From a virus, in the IMG/VR virus record IMGVR_UViG_3300022198_002714, positions 1-64,000 of that record: a stretch of 64,000 nucleotides of DNA; one strand, 5' to 3'. Of the stretch, positions 1 through 8,530 are shown piece after piece; positions within the stretch are counted from its first letter, which is position 1; each line of letters starts with the position of its first letter. Made by a program: the position numbers and the translations under genes. The notes under the pieces are model-generated. The model did no database searches and had not been told where the DNA came from. It was given only the letters and a program-made list of their open reading frames with translations.

Positions 1-806
1 TGCAGATGGATGCTGCGTCGTATCAGTCCTACAAAACCGGCGGCAACGCCGCTTTGCTTTCACAGTCAAAGAACGTAACCGATGCCCTACCAAGTGGCGG
101 CGTCGTGTTCGTGCGTGACGGCGTGAATGACCACGTGTGCGCCGCGCTGAAGAAGGCGGGCATCATGGTCGTGCGGCGTGTTCCTGAGTCCACCATGCGT
201 GCGCTGAGCCGTGCTACGGGTGCGACCATCCATCAGACACCTTCCGACGCGAGCGAGGCTACACAGGCCACCGTGCGCCGTGAGCGGCACAACGACGTGT
301 GGTACCTGTTCGTGGAGAACGACCATGAGAGCAACGAGGCTACCCTCGTTCTGCGCGGTGCGACGACGCACACGCTTGACGAAGTGGAGCGGGGCTTCGA
401 TGATGCCCTCGGCGTCGTATCGCTTGTCATGCGCGACGGCAAGGTGGTTGTGGGCGGTGGCAACGCATACGCTCGCATGGCGATGCATCTGCGTACTCAC
501 GCAAGCACCATCGGTGGACGCGCTCAGATGGCGATTGAAGCCTTCGCTGATGCCTTGGAGTCCATCCCTGCTACCATCGCTGAGAACGCGGGTCACGACC
601 CCCTTGACACCATCCTCGCCATGCGACACGAACTGATGAGCGGCAACGTGCTTGCAGGCCCGGACGTGGAGAACGGCGGCGTGAAGATGCTTGACGAAGT
701 GGTGGAACCTGCCGCGCTTGTACGTCAGGCCGTGCTGAGTGCAGCCGAAGTCACCAACGCCATCCTGCGCATTGACGATATCATTGCACGACGGGGTGTT
801 GAGTGA
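1..806 (+). CDS. Group II chaperonin (thermosome-like) subunit, C-terminal part
   Basis: This is the C-terminal half of a thermosome/CCT-type chaperonin subunit, an ATP-driven folding ring of the cytoplasm. The reading frame is already open at the left edge, so the N-terminus lies outside the window. Family landmarks are in the expected order: the end of the apical domain (LSRATGAT), the return to the intermediate domain (LVLRGATTHTLDEVERGFDDAL), the nucleotide-loop glycines DGKVVVGGGN, the GGRAQMAIEAFADALE helix, ENAGHDPLDT, and the C-terminal ILRIDDIIARR. The apical segment is shorter and more divergent than in cellular thermosomes, for example NDHESNEATL where cellular proteins have a longer loop. 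The stop overlaps the next gene's start as TGATG, so it belongs to a compact operon. In a virus it could help fold the capsid or the 5520-aa tail protein; that is inference. Confidence 0.88.
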   Translation, partial: QMDAASYQSYKTGGNAALLSQSKNVTDALPSGGVVFVRDGVNDHVCAALKKAGIMVVRRVPESTMRALSRATGATIHQTPSDASEATQATVRRERHNDVWYLFVENDHESNEATLVLRGATTHTLDEVERGFDDALGVVSLVMRDGKVVVGGGNAYARMAMHLRTHASTIGGRAQMAIEAFADALESIPATIAENAGHDPLDTILAMRHELMSGNVLAGPDVENGGVKMLDEVVEPAALVRQAVLSAAEVTNAILRIDDIIARRGVE

Positions 807-1075
807 TGGCTAAAGTGAAGCGTTTGTATGACCGAATCCCTGCTCTCATCATGTGGCTCTTCTTCGGCTATCTCGTCGTTGTGAACAGTCAGTATTCGGC
901 TGAAACCTACACCAATTATCCGGGTATGGAACACATCACGCTGAATACGCTACGTCTTGGGTACGCAATTATTGGTGGTGCAATTTTCGACTTTTTCTTT
1001 CTGTCTATTCGTGACCATCACTACCGTACACAGGAGTTGCTGAAGCCTGTTGTTTTTGCCGAGGATGATGAGTGA
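806..1075 (+). CDS. Small two-helix membrane protein
   Basis: This 89-aa protein starts at an ATG that overlaps the chaperonin stop (TGATG). Two hydrophobic segments are visible, around residues 11-27 (PALIMWLFFGYLVVV) and 52-69 (GYAIIGGAIFDFFFL). They are joined by a polar, tyrosine-rich loop and followed by a charged tail ending in AEDDE. No family is recognised. The translational coupling suggests co-expression with the chaperonin. A role in the host membrane is possible, but nothing in the sequence specifies one. Confidence 0.7.
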   Translation: MAKVKRLYDRIPALIMWLFFGYLVVVNSQYSAETYTNYPGMEHITLNTLRLGYAIIGGAIFDFFFLSIRDHHYRTQELLKPVVFAEDDE

Positions 1076-1182
1076 TGGCTACCTGCATCAGTTGTAGTCG
1101 CTCATGCTTACAGGAGCATCTGATTGACGGTGATTGGTGCATTGACTGTTGGGACCGTGAGTACGATGGGGAGACTCCTTGA
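1075..1182 (+). CDS. 35-aa zinc-knuckle miniprotein
   Basis: This tiny ORF starts at an ATG overlapping the previous stop (TGATG). It contains a C-x2-C-x3-C group near its N-terminus (residues 4, 7, 11) and a second C-x2-C at residues 22 and 25, with tryptophans around the second knuckle. The pattern is a compact zinc-binding fold. Its last 17 bases overlap the next zinc-ribbon gene. The function is unknown; such miniproteins are typical of densely packed archaeal virus operons. Confidence 0.55.
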   Translation: MATCISCSRSCLQEHLIDGDWCIDCWDREYDGETP

Positions 1183-1348
1183 CCGCCTCAAATCAAAGTG
1201 CAGGCGATGTGGGCATTGGCATATCCCACGTCGTTTAACTGCGAAGTATTTGGACGAAACACAAGAGCGAATCAACCTGTACCAATGCCGCGAATGCGGG
1301 CACTATTGGCCTACGCAGCCATCCAAGCCTGTACCTGAGCAAGCGTAG
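1166..1348 (+). CDS. Small zinc-ribbon protein
   Basis: The protein has about 60 residues if translation starts at the ATG at 1166, which gives MGRLLDRLK. A start at 1124 would add 14 residues overlapping the preceding gene. It has two CxxC knuckles, KCRRCGHW and YQCRECGHYW, about 27 residues apart, the classic zinc-ribbon arrangement seen in transcription-factor-like and nucleic-acid-binding miniproteins. It is the last gene of the plus-strand group and its 3' end overlaps the convergent minus-strand gene by 38 bases. The biological target is unknown. Confidence 0.65.
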   Translation: MGRLLDRLKSKCRRCGHWHIPRRLTAKYLDETQERINLYQCRECGHYWPTQPSKPVPEQA

Positions 1349-1481
1349 GTGCGGCATCAGGCCAATCGTCAGGCCATGCTTCAGGACAGTACACGTAGTC
1401 GCCATCCCATCCTACTACGCCATATTCGTGAAATGGAAAATCAGGGTATTGCTCAGCAAGTGCATCAGGCATTGTCTTCAT
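1311..1481 (-). CDS. 56-aa protein downstream of the tail fibre
   Basis: A 56-aa reading frame begins at the ATG at 1481. It is preceded by a strong Shine-Dalgarno GAGGTGA with about five bases of spacing, located just past the tail-fibre stop. The protein is acidic and aromatic, with a WDGDYVYCPEAWPDDWPDA core and the C-terminus QAWMAA. No family is recognised. As the last gene of the late block, directly after the receptor-binding fibre, it could be a small fibre-associated or fibre-folding protein; that rests on position only. It ends inside the 3' end of the convergent zinc-ribbon gene. Confidence 0.65.
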   Translation of the reverse strand: MKTMPDALAEQYPDFPFHEYGVVGWDGDYVYCPEAWPDDWPDAAPTLAQVQAWMAA

Positions 1482-1491
1482 TTATTTCACC

Positions 1492-3792
1492 TCAAGCAAT
1501 CTTGAACACCAACATTTCAGCGGTGTTTGTGTTCTTTGCGGAGCCGGAGTTTTGGTACGTCGTCACACCAAGTTGGTCACCCGGATTCAACACAATGACC
1601 TGACGTAGTGTACGACCATTACCACCGACGATTTCCCCACCTGCATCCCAATTTTGCAACCCACTATTCAGTACCCAACGTGACTGATAGAAGTTTGATG
1701 TAGTAGCGGTAAAAGCCGACAAGGACACACGGACTTCGACAATATACGTTCCGGGGTCAACAACGATGAAACCGTTGCTCGCTCCTGCCGCATAACCGAC
1801 AATCGGTGATGTAACACCAACCGAAGCAGTACCAAGCGGAATGTTCGTGTGCGTAGTATTGTTGATTGATGTAGCGGCAGCGTTCGTAGCAGCATACACC
1901 ATCGTCACGGTACCTGCGGGTACACTCGTCAAGTAGCCTGCCGCCGCATGGTCGCCCCATCCGTAGGCGGTTTCGCCCTGCGAAATGTCGCCACCACCTG
2001 CAACCGTCACACCTGCTGCGGGATGCGCGGTGAACACAGGGTCAGTCTCAGTCACGGACACGGCACCAAGCGCGGTGTCAATGCCGCTCAGGTGACCTTC
2101 AACGGTGGCTGCTGAGGGCGTGTAGTTCGCTGCACTTGCCGCAGCGGTCACTTGGCTATCGTCAACAGTCAGCGCAGCCTGATGCTGCGTGACGGACGAC
2201 TGTGTGATGTTGGCGTCAGGTACATTGGCCCACGTCACCGCAGCGGTCAAATCGTTTGTTTCAGACTGAAGTGCAGAAGCAATCAAACCACGTTCAGCAG
2301 TCGTGATGATGGCACCTGAGCCTGCGTCAGTCACGTCGCTGAGTTCGGTGACGCTATCCGTAGCGTGAATTACCTTCTTGTCGGTTCCCTCATCGTCCGT
2401 GAAATAGAGGCGATTTGGTGCATCGTTCTTGACCCAAAGCAGACCTTTCGCGGCTACGGTGGAGTGGCCTGTGGCTGCGACGTTGGCTTTCTCATCAATG
2501 ACTAAGCCGGTTGGGTCAATCAGACCACTTACGTTGAGTTTGCCGGTGATGGTAAGTGCAGCGGGGCTTGAGGTCCACGTAAGGTTTGCATCGCTTGTGA
2601 ACCCGCCTACGCCGTCAGACAACTGCACGTAGCCTGAGCCGCCGTGTGCGTTGGGCGACACCGCACCACTTGCGAAGATGACGCTTTGCCAATTGGTACC
2701 GTCGTACACAAAGACACCGGCTTCCTTGCCGTCCAACACCGCGCCAAGCCCACCGTTGTCGAAGGTGATGGCGTTGGTACCGTGGGCTGCGTGGTTGCTC
2801 ACGAAGACCGTGTGGCCCGCAGGGAACGTGCCGGTCGGGTTGAACTGATGCGCAGCCGTAGGCGTGATGACGAATACATTACTCTCATTGAACGTGAACG
2901 TCGTGGTGGTGCTTGGCGTCAGGGACTTGATGCCCGATGGCCCAAGCACATGCGTATGCCGCGTACCGCCGCTATCCTTGGCTGAATAGTATAGGAGTGA
3001 ATCGCCGTCAGCGTTGTACGATTGCCATAGCGCACCCATGCGGCTACTCGCCAAGTTACCCGCTTCGTCGCCGGAGTGTACCGTATCAATGTCGGTAACT
3101 GCGTTGGTAGCAGCAACCGAGCCACTTGTAACAGGAGTGAAGTAAATTGGTGACGGACGAGCGAATACACGCTTGTCGTTGCATTCTTGAATGTCCATCT
3201 TGAGGTCGCCACCTGCGCCGTTATACACGACGCGCAACGTAGCAAGGACGCAGGTGTTCTTGTTCGTCAACGAGCCGGGTGCGTTGAGGAATGCAGACGG
3301 CGAGGTGGGGTAGGTGTTGCTTGCCGTGGTGACAGGCGTACCCATCTCCCAATACACATTGTCGGGCGTACCACCGTCTGATGAGACGTACACCACAACG
3401 AGGGCTTCCTGACCCGATGTAAGGGCCGTAGGCGAGCCTGTCTTGTGTACGCTTGTGGTGGTGATAGGCACATCAATGCTACCGGAGTGTCCGCCTGCGA
3501 ATGAGTACAGTACGCCGTCAAGGATGGCCGTACCGCCCGTGACGCGGAACGTGTACGTGTTCGTCACTTGGTCGCACGTACCGGGTAGGTTCTCAGGCAC
3601 GTCACGGTCGCTATCACCGTACGCGGTGTCCTCTTCAAGCAGAATCCCGTTGCCGTGGATTCCCTCAAGGTAGTTCGTCATGGTCGGACTGAGGATATGG
3701 TCCCCGTCCGTCAGTCCATCAACGGCGGTAGCCGTGCCGGTCAGCGTCAAGTTGGCCTTCGTGTGGCCTGAAAGTGGGTTGCCTGTCATCAT
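1492..3792 (-). CDS. Tail fibre / receptor-binding protein
   Basis: This 766-aa protein has an extracellular, beta-rich composition: Thr, Ser, Gly, Ala and Asn dominate and there are very few cysteines. The middle contains phrases typical of phage and virus tail fibres, such as ETAYGWGDHAAAGYLT around residue 630 and DPVFTAHPAAG. The last 130 residues (from about VDPGTYIVEVRVSLSAFT to EMLVFKIA) read like a C1q/TNF-type jelly-roll receptor-binding tip. Its start overlaps the upstream baseplate-like gene as ATGA. The position at the end of the tail module fits a distal fibre that contacts the host cell. The target receptor cannot be inferred. Confidence 0.75.
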   Translation of the reverse strand: MMTGNPLSGHTKANLTLTGTATAVDGLTDGDHILSPTMTNYLEGIHGNGILLEEDTAYGDSDRDVPENLPGTCDQVTNTYTFRVTGGTAILDGVLYSFAGGHSGSIDVPITTTSVHKTGSPTALTSGQEALVVVYVSSDGGTPDNVYWEMGTPVTTASNTYPTSPSAFLNAPGSLTNKNTCVLATLRVVYNGAGGDLKMDIQECNDKRVFARPSPIYFTPVTSGSVAATNAVTDIDTVHSGDEAGNLASSRMGALWQSYNADGDSLLYYSAKDSGGTRHTHVLGPSGIKSLTPSTTTTFTFNESNVFVITPTAAHQFNPTGTFPAGHTVFVSNHAAHGTNAITFDNGGLGAVLDGKEAGVFVYDGTNWQSVIFASGAVSPNAHGGSGYVQLSDGVGGFTSDANLTWTSSPAALTITGKLNVSGLIDPTGLVIDEKANVAATGHSTVAAKGLLWVKNDAPNRLYFTDDEGTDKKVIHATDSVTELSDVTDAGSGAIITTAERGLIASALQSETNDLTAAVTWANVPDANITQSSVTQHQAALTVDDSQVTAAASAANYTPSAATVEGHLSGIDTALGAVSVTETDPVFTAHPAAGVTVAGGGDISQGETAYGWGDHAAAGYLTSVPAGTVTMVYAATNAAATSINNTTHTNIPLGTASVGVTSPIVGYAAGASNGFIVVDPGTYIVEVRVSLSAFTATTSNFYQSRWVLNSGLQNWDAGGEIVGGNGRTLRQVIVLNPGDQLGVTTYQNSGSAKNTNTAEMLVFKIA

Positions 3793-4133
3793 TCCACCTC
3801 AATTACAATCTGAATCTTCATTTCATTGGACCCATTTTTCGTGAAGGGTGCAATGTTGAATCGTGCCACCGGAAGGAAGTCGTTGGTGTCGCGCATCTGC
3901 ACGTACACTTCGCGCAGCGACTCGCTGAACGATTCGTCAAAGGGCACGGTTGCTTCGATTAGGACTGAAGAATCGTCAACGATGGTCACCGCAGGTACGA
4001 GCGTGATGGCGGGTCGGCCTGCTGAACCGTCGTCGCTCGTCGCGGGTGTGCCGTCAAAGCCGAGCGTCACCTCGTTGATGTTCGCGGCCACCGTCTCAAT
4101 CAACAAACGGCGCAGATGGTTGGAGACAGGCAT
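3789..4133 (-). CDS. Baseplate/tail-fibre-attachment-like protein
   Basis: The protein is 114 aa, starting at the ATG at 4133 that overlaps the previous stop (TGATG) and giving MPVSNHLRRLLIETVAAN. A longer version with 12 extra residues would overlap the upstream gene. The C-terminal half has the beta pattern REVYVQMRDTNDFLPVARFN followed by APFTKNGSNEMKIQIVIEVE. This resembles the E-V-x-L...LFAR...I-T-K...EL-x-I motif of phage baseplate proteins that sit just before the fibre gene. Such proteins anchor the fibre to the tail tip. The assignment rests on motif resemblance and gene order. Confidence 0.5.
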   Translation of the reverse strand: MPVSNHLRRLLIETVAANINEVTLGFDGTPATSDDGSAGRPAITLVPAVTIVDDSSVLIEATVPFDESFSESLREVYVQMRDTNDFLPVARFNIAPFTKNGSNEMKIQIVIEVE

Positions 4134-4642
4134 CACATACCCTCCCATATGCCGCTCGGATGACTCCAAACCAATTTTTCCGGGTCAAGATTCGCTTGAT
4201 GTTGTGCAAACGTCTCTTCAAAATCCAACGGTGCTGATTCGTATTCATCTTCGTGCATACCAAGCAACGCAGGTGTGGGGTCTATTCCCATTCTGTCAAT
4301 TGGTTTTGGTAATTTTCCTCGATAACCCATAACCATACCCACAGGGTCACTTGCTGCCGCAAATCCCGACGCACCCTCATGTGCTTCGGGTGTATTGCCC
4401 TTAGCCCACCATGAACCCATTCCGCTAATTGAAAAAGGTGCAATCCCTTCATACGGGTTTGAATGCCACTTTTCAGCATCTTGTGGTTGTACACCCTCAA
4501 TCATATTCTGTGGTACTCGGCCCCCGTGAATCCCTCTAAACGCGGTCACAGGCTCCATACCGGGGTAGTCTTCGATGTAGTTGTACAACTTCATCTGCCG
4601 ACTTGCTTTCAGCAAGGTCCAAGCAGCATCCATTGGACTCAT
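4133..4642 (-). CDS. PMDxAWxLLK-tagged protein, possible ADP-ribosyltransferase-like core
   Basis: The 169-aa product begins with the tag MSPMDAAWTLLKAS, using the ATG at 4642 that overlaps the upstream stop (TGATG). The following region contains AFRGIHGG, then SISGMGSWWAKG and GASGFAAASDP, then acidic stretches. The spacing of an Arg-Gly, a serine-rich strand and an A..GFA helix is reminiscent of small ADP-ribosyltransferase-like domains encoded by phages, but no complete R-S-E set can be proven by eye. It lies between a hub-like protein and a baseplate-like protein, which would fit a protein carried in the particle. The enzymatic idea is speculative. Confidence 0.5.
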   Translation of the reverse strand: MSPMDAAWTLLKASRQMKLYNYIEDYPGMEPVTAFRGIHGGRVPQNMIEGVQPQDAEKWHSNPYEGIAPFSISGMGSWWAKGNTPEAHEGASGFAAASDPVGMVMGYRGKLPKPIDRMGIDPTPALLGMHEDEYESAPLDFEETFAQHQANLDPEKLVWSHPSGIWEGM

Positions 4643-6033
4643 CACACTTCCTCCGTCGGTCCCTTGGTCATGCCGATGGGCAAACCGTTGCCACCAATTT
4701 TACCACGTGTACGGGTGCCTTTAACGCCGCCGATGAGAATAGCCGTGTTGTTCACCCTACGGCTCGTAACCGTCGTTGTCACGATGAGGTCCACTTCACC
4801 GAAGAACGACAGGTTATGCCCTACGCGCTGCACGTAGGTCGAAGGACTCTCGTTGTTGCTCATGACCGTCGAGGACTCTCCGATGCCCTGCAACACCCCC
4901 TCAAGGCCCGTTTCAAGGTTCAGCAGCGTTAGGTCGCTTGTGGCTTCAAGCGGGTGGTGAATGATTTCGGTGATGACCTTGTTATTCCCACCGTACTTGA
5001 TGACCATGCCGGGGCGCATGTACGTGAGGTCGAGGTGTCCCGAAGACGTGATAGCACCCTTGCTCAAGGCTTGACCCTTGAGGATTTGACGGGCCACACG
5101 CCGCGCTGCATTTGTGGTACGTACGGTGTGGTCAACAATAGGCGTGGGGCTTTCACGCACTTCCTCAGCCTGACTCTCAGCATCGCTCACGGTGACAATC
5201 ACCAAGTCGTTGAGGGCCAACGGCAAACCCTGTACCGTCACGGTGTTGTCCGAGTTGTCCACAGGTGATTCGCTTTGCGTACCGGTGCGCAGGTTTTCGT
5301 CAATGTTCACGTTGCTCTCGCTAAACGACACAGGTACGTACAACAGGTTGCCGAAGCGGTCGAGCAGAATGATGCGGCTATCGTGCCGCCCAAGGAAGCG
5401 TAGCGCGGTCATGAGGTTCGTGTTGGTGAAGTCTTGACCGACGAAGCGTGTGCTATGGTTGCGGTAGGATGCGGTCAGGTTACGCGGTCGGGACAGGCCG
5501 ATGCTTGTCGTGCCGTTGGTCGCGCTTTCCGCGAGTCTGATGGCAAGGTCGCTTGTGCGCAGACCTACACCGATGGGCTGCCCAAGCCGTACCGAATCGC
5601 CGGTAAAACCAATCCCATTTAACGTGCGACCTTTCATGTTACGGAGTGAAAAAAGCACCCCGTTGCTTGAGGTTGAAATACCATCTCCGATGAGTCGCTG
5701 CGAAAAATCAGACCCATTAAACATCAGCATGGGCTTGTTGGCGTCCGAAAGTACATCAGAACCAAAGAACGGTGAGCCTGCAAACGTGTGACCGGCTGCG
5801 CTCTTATGCGTCAGTTGGACGGTTGACTCACCCTCCACGACCGTGTACTCACGCTCAGGCATGACCTGCAACGTGCGCGTCATGTTTTGCTCAACGGTGA
5901 CCTTGGGTTTGCCACTCTTCTGCACGCTGAGTCGCCCGTAGTGAATGGCGTTATCCACAAACACAGGCTTGCGTACGTGGGTCATGATGGCATCAGGCTC
6001 GCCATCATAGCGTGTGCCTTGTATTACCGTCAT
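4642..6033 (-). CDS. Tail hub / baseplate-like structural protein
   Basis: A 463-aa beta-rich protein without obvious catalytic motifs. A segment near residue 340 (LTYMRPGMVIKYGGNNKVITEI) resembles the late barrel of phage tail-hub proteins, in which an R-P-G-M turn precedes a small beta domain. The central region is rich in short strands and in LSRPRNLTAS-type loops. It follows the giant adhesin and precedes the fibre genes in transcription order, the usual zone for baseplate components. No close family is recognised by eye. Confidence 0.5.
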   Translation of the reverse strand: MTVIQGTRYDGEPDAIMTHVRKPVFVDNAIHYGRLSVQKSGKPKVTVEQNMTRTLQVMPEREYTVVEGESTVQLTHKSAAGHTFAGSPFFGSDVLSDANKPMLMFNGSDFSQRLIGDGISTSSNGVLFSLRNMKGRTLNGIGFTGDSVRLGQPIGVGLRTSDLAIRLAESATNGTTSIGLSRPRNLTASYRNHSTRFVGQDFTNTNLMTALRFLGRHDSRIILLDRFGNLLYVPVSFSESNVNIDENLRTGTQSESPVDNSDNTVTVQGLPLALNDLVIVTVSDAESQAEEVRESPTPIVDHTVRTTNAARRVARQILKGQALSKGAITSSGHLDLTYMRPGMVIKYGGNNKVITEIIHHPLEATSDLTLLNLETGLEGVLQGIGESSTVMSNNESPSTYVQRVGHNLSFFGEVDLIVTTTVTSRRVNNTAILIGGVKGTRTRGKIGGNGLPIGMTKGPTEEV

Positions 6034-6039
6034 ACAACA

Positions 6040-6855
6040 TCAAAACCCCGGTGGTCGTCTTACGTCAGTTGATGGGAGTGGCGGCAAAACTCCAACAAGC
6101 CCCATCTCAACCAAATCTTCAAGGGTTGCAGGCTTCCCTCTATCCGCTTCCCACCGTGTAGCACGGATTTCAGGTTGCATCCCCAAATCAGCAAACCAAT
6201 CGGCCTTCTGTTCTCCTTCGGAATCGTATGCTTGCAAAGCATCCAATGCAAAATCTTGCATCTGAGCAGGAGTACGCACACGCTCACCAAACATGTTTGG
6301 AAGTGGAATGTTCACAAATTGTTCGGGTTTATATCCGCCGTATTGGAAGCCTTCAGGATAGCCGTGCAAAAGGTTGTGTCGCCAATACTGCGGGCTTTCA
6401 GTAATTCCAAGTAGTGTGTGTGGTTCAGAATAGCGTGATGTAATGTCAGGATGAGCGAGTGCCATGGCATCAGCAGGTGATACCCATGTACCGCTTACTG
6501 TGTCAATTTTTGGGTTAAACACACCCGGAAGTGCTTCCCTGCCATGTTGCCTCATTTGATATTCAAATTGGAGAGGTTGCCCTAACTTTTCACCGATGAT
6601 TGGCCGAGCCTGATGGTACGTTGATGTACGCCGTTGTGGAATCCATCGAAGTGCGGCGAGGTCTTCACCGCTCCAATCAGCCAAAGGTGGCACCTGCTTG
6701 AGCAAGTACGCCCAAGCAAGGTCCATGGGCGATGGAGCCTTCTGCACCCGCTCAGGTAACTTCTTACCCTTGGGTGTCTTGCTCTCGTACTCTTCAGCCA
6801 ACTCAGGTTCTTTGGCGTGCATATAACGCCGTTGAGCCTGACTGACAAACGGCAT
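6040..6855 (-). CDS. PMDxAWxLLK-tagged protein with N-terminal MPFVSQAQRRYMHA module
   Basis: The protein is 271 aa from the ATG at 6855, three codons inside a possible GTG start at 6864. It was chosen because the recurring phage module F-V-S-x-A-Q-R-R-Y-M...K-T-P-K-G-K-K-L-P begins exactly there. Residues 1-38 form this basic module, which I have seen at the ends of many phage and virus proteins of unknown role. The tag SPMDLAWAYLLKQ follows at about residue 42. The remainder is an unrecognised region with SGTWVSPADAMALAHPD and many aromatics. It reads as a modular packaged or structural protein. Confidence 0.6.
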   Translation of the reverse strand: MPFVSQAQRRYMHAKEPELAEEYESKTPKGKKLPERVQKAPSPMDLAWAYLLKQVPPLADWSGEDLAALRWIPQRRTSTYHQARPIIGEKLGQPLQFEYQMRQHGREALPGVFNPKIDTVSGTWVSPADAMALAHPDITSRYSEPHTLLGITESPQYWRHNLLHGYPEGFQYGGYKPEQFVNIPLPNMFGERVRTPAQMQDFALDALQAYDSEGEQKADWFADLGMQPEIRATRWEADRGKPATLEDLVEMGLVGVLPPLPSTDVRRPPGF

Positions 6856-6857
6856 GT

Positions 6858-8369
6858 TCACCACTTCACTTTGTCAGCCCAATACGCCGCACTCAGTTTG
6901 CCACGGCTGATGTTCTTGGCGTGGCGAGCCTTGAACGACTCACGACGCTTGCGGTATGAATCAGACTCGCCTTCCTTCTTTGGAGAGCCGGACACGCCTT
7001 GCTGACCGAAGCGAATGGTCTTGACCTGCCCTCCTTCACGGGCCACGACAACGTGGCTCTTCTTCGGGTGGTTGGGTGTGCGCTTGGGCTTGTTGAAGCC
7101 ACTCACGCCTGCGCGAGCGAGTCGTGGGTCGCGCTCGGCTTTCTGCATGCTGAGTGGCGAGCCGCACGTCTGACATGCACCTGCGGTTGCGGGAGTCTGA
7201 GCCAAGCAGTTCGGGTTGGCACACGTCGCCATGCCTTGTTGTACGCCAATCATTCGACGCTTTACGAGTACGTCGCTCTTCTCGACCTTCTCTTCCTTCT
7301 TGGGACTTCCAAGAGCAATGACCACGACCATGCCTTTCTTTGCCTTCTCTTCCTTCTCGGCTTTTTGAACCCCCACCGGCATTCGGCTACGCAGGTCGTT
7401 CACCATGTTTGCGTACGCGGGGTTCCCGTATTCAAACAATTTCATCTGATTTGGGTCTTGTTGTATGGAAGACAAGAATTGCAACGTGTCACGGGCTTGC
7501 ATGTAATCCGTCATACCACCCTGCCATGCGCGATTAGACAAATCTCCTTCCCACACGTCCAACATGGGTCGGTAGTTCTTTACTCGCTGAGCCAATTCAG
7601 CAAGTTTGTCTTTGTCCACACTACCGAATTGGTTTCGTAGGTTCACACCGTAGTTTGGGTCAAACTCGCCACGTTGGTAATCAATGGGTACGTAGCGATG
7701 ACCACGAAACGAGCGAAAAGCGGGGTCAAATACTCTCACTTGTCCATCTTGCAATCCAACATTGGGACCTTTAGCGTCTGAAAGACTCAAAAATTGCATC
7801 AATGGGTCAGAAACAATTGATTCCACTTCTTGCTCATGTCCGTGAAAATTGTCCCTACCCGGACCAAATACCTTCTCCATCTGTTGTTGTTCAACCGCCC
7901 CACGCACAGGCGTTTCAGGCACAATGGGGAGGTTCATGTCCGCAAGTGCTTGGGAAAGTGCAAGCGTAGCAAAACGATTTGGTGCGTGTGCTGAGTCATG
8001 TGGCACCTTCCGCACAGGTTGAGACTTGTCATCGGGAATTGTAGCGGTGCGATAGAAACCTGAAGTCGTGCGGGCCTTGACAATCGTTGGCTTCCCGCCA
8101 ACGCCCTGCTTCTTTGCACGCTTACGCTTGGTTGCGGCACGCTTCTCACCCTCGCTCATTGAGCCTGATGTACGAGGCGTCTTGGAACTGACCTTGACTG
8201 ATGGGCGACACTTGGGGTAGCCCTTGCTGCTCTTACTTGCCTTGGGGCGACCACAGGGCGGGTGCTTCCCGTCCTTGTCCTTTCGGCTCACGTCCACCCA
8301 CTTTTCCTTGAACCAACGATTCAAGTCCTTGATGACAAGCACATCGTGGCAGGTGCAGCGGTCGCTCAT
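6858..8369 (-). CDS. Multi-module basic protein with zinc ribbon and viral HPPCGR / KARH..YW motifs
   Basis: The protein is 503 aa from the ATG at 8369, which overlaps the preceding stop as TGATG; a start at 8432 would overlap the upstream gene. Residues about 14-85 carry RWFKEKWVDVSRK, HPPCGRPKASK and GYPKCRPS, followed by a Lys/Arg-rich run. This is a basic module found in marine giant viruses and cyanophages; it may correspond to DUF5872, which I could not check. A zinc ribbon follows near residue 385 (TCANPNC...ACQTCGSPL). The C-terminus has a second basic viral motif, SYRKRRESFKARH with AAYWADKVKW. The combination suggests a DNA-binding virion protein. The exact function is unknown. Confidence 0.6.
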   Translation of the reverse strand: MSDRCTCHDVLVIKDLNRWFKEKWVDVSRKDKDGKHPPCGRPKASKSSKGYPKCRPSVKVSSKTPRTSGSMSEGEKRAATKRKRAKKQGVGGKPTIVKARTTSGFYRTATIPDDKSQPVRKVPHDSAHAPNRFATLALSQALADMNLPIVPETPVRGAVEQQQMEKVFGPGRDNFHGHEQEVESIVSDPLMQFLSLSDAKGPNVGLQDGQVRVFDPAFRSFRGHRYVPIDYQRGEFDPNYGVNLRNQFGSVDKDKLAELAQRVKNYRPMLDVWEGDLSNRAWQGGMTDYMQARDTLQFLSSIQQDPNQMKLFEYGNPAYANMVNDLRSRMPVGVQKAEKEEKAKKGMVVVIALGSPKKEEKVEKSDVLVKRRMIGVQQGMATCANPNCLAQTPATAGACQTCGSPLSMQKAERDPRLARAGVSGFNKPKRTPNHPKKSHVVVAREGGQVKTIRFGQQGVSGSPKKEGESDSYRKRRESFKARHAKNISRGKLSAAYWADKVKW

Positions 8370-8530
8370 CAGTACACCCCGACCATTTTCTTGAGATTCT
8401 TTTGTTGATGAAGTAAAGCGTAACAAGGACAACGAGGGGAACTATCGGAGCATTGGTTGCCCTCGTACATGCAGACGCAGGGCGTTTTCTTGGTTGCCCC
8501 GCAGCAACATTTGTCCTTCTTCAGTTTCAC
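8369..8530 (-). CDS. 53-aa cysteine-rich protein
   Basis: A short ORF from a GTG at 8530 that overlaps the preceding stop (GTGA), downstream of a G-rich ribosome-binding sequence. It has eight cysteines in 53 residues: three in a row at positions 8-10, then at 18, 20, 27, 34 and 36 (CVC and CPC pairs). This suggests metal binding or a disulfide-stabilised miniprotein. Its stop overlaps the start of the 503-aa gene (TGATG). No family is recognised. Confidence 0.6.
   Translation of the reverse strand: MKLKKDKCCCGATKKTPCVCMYEGNQCSDSSPRCPCYALLHQQKNLKKMVGVY

Noticed and set aside
4133-8369. QMKL(Y/F) phrases in two proteins as a shared motif
   Set aside because: Four to five residues in different contexts; consistent with chance.
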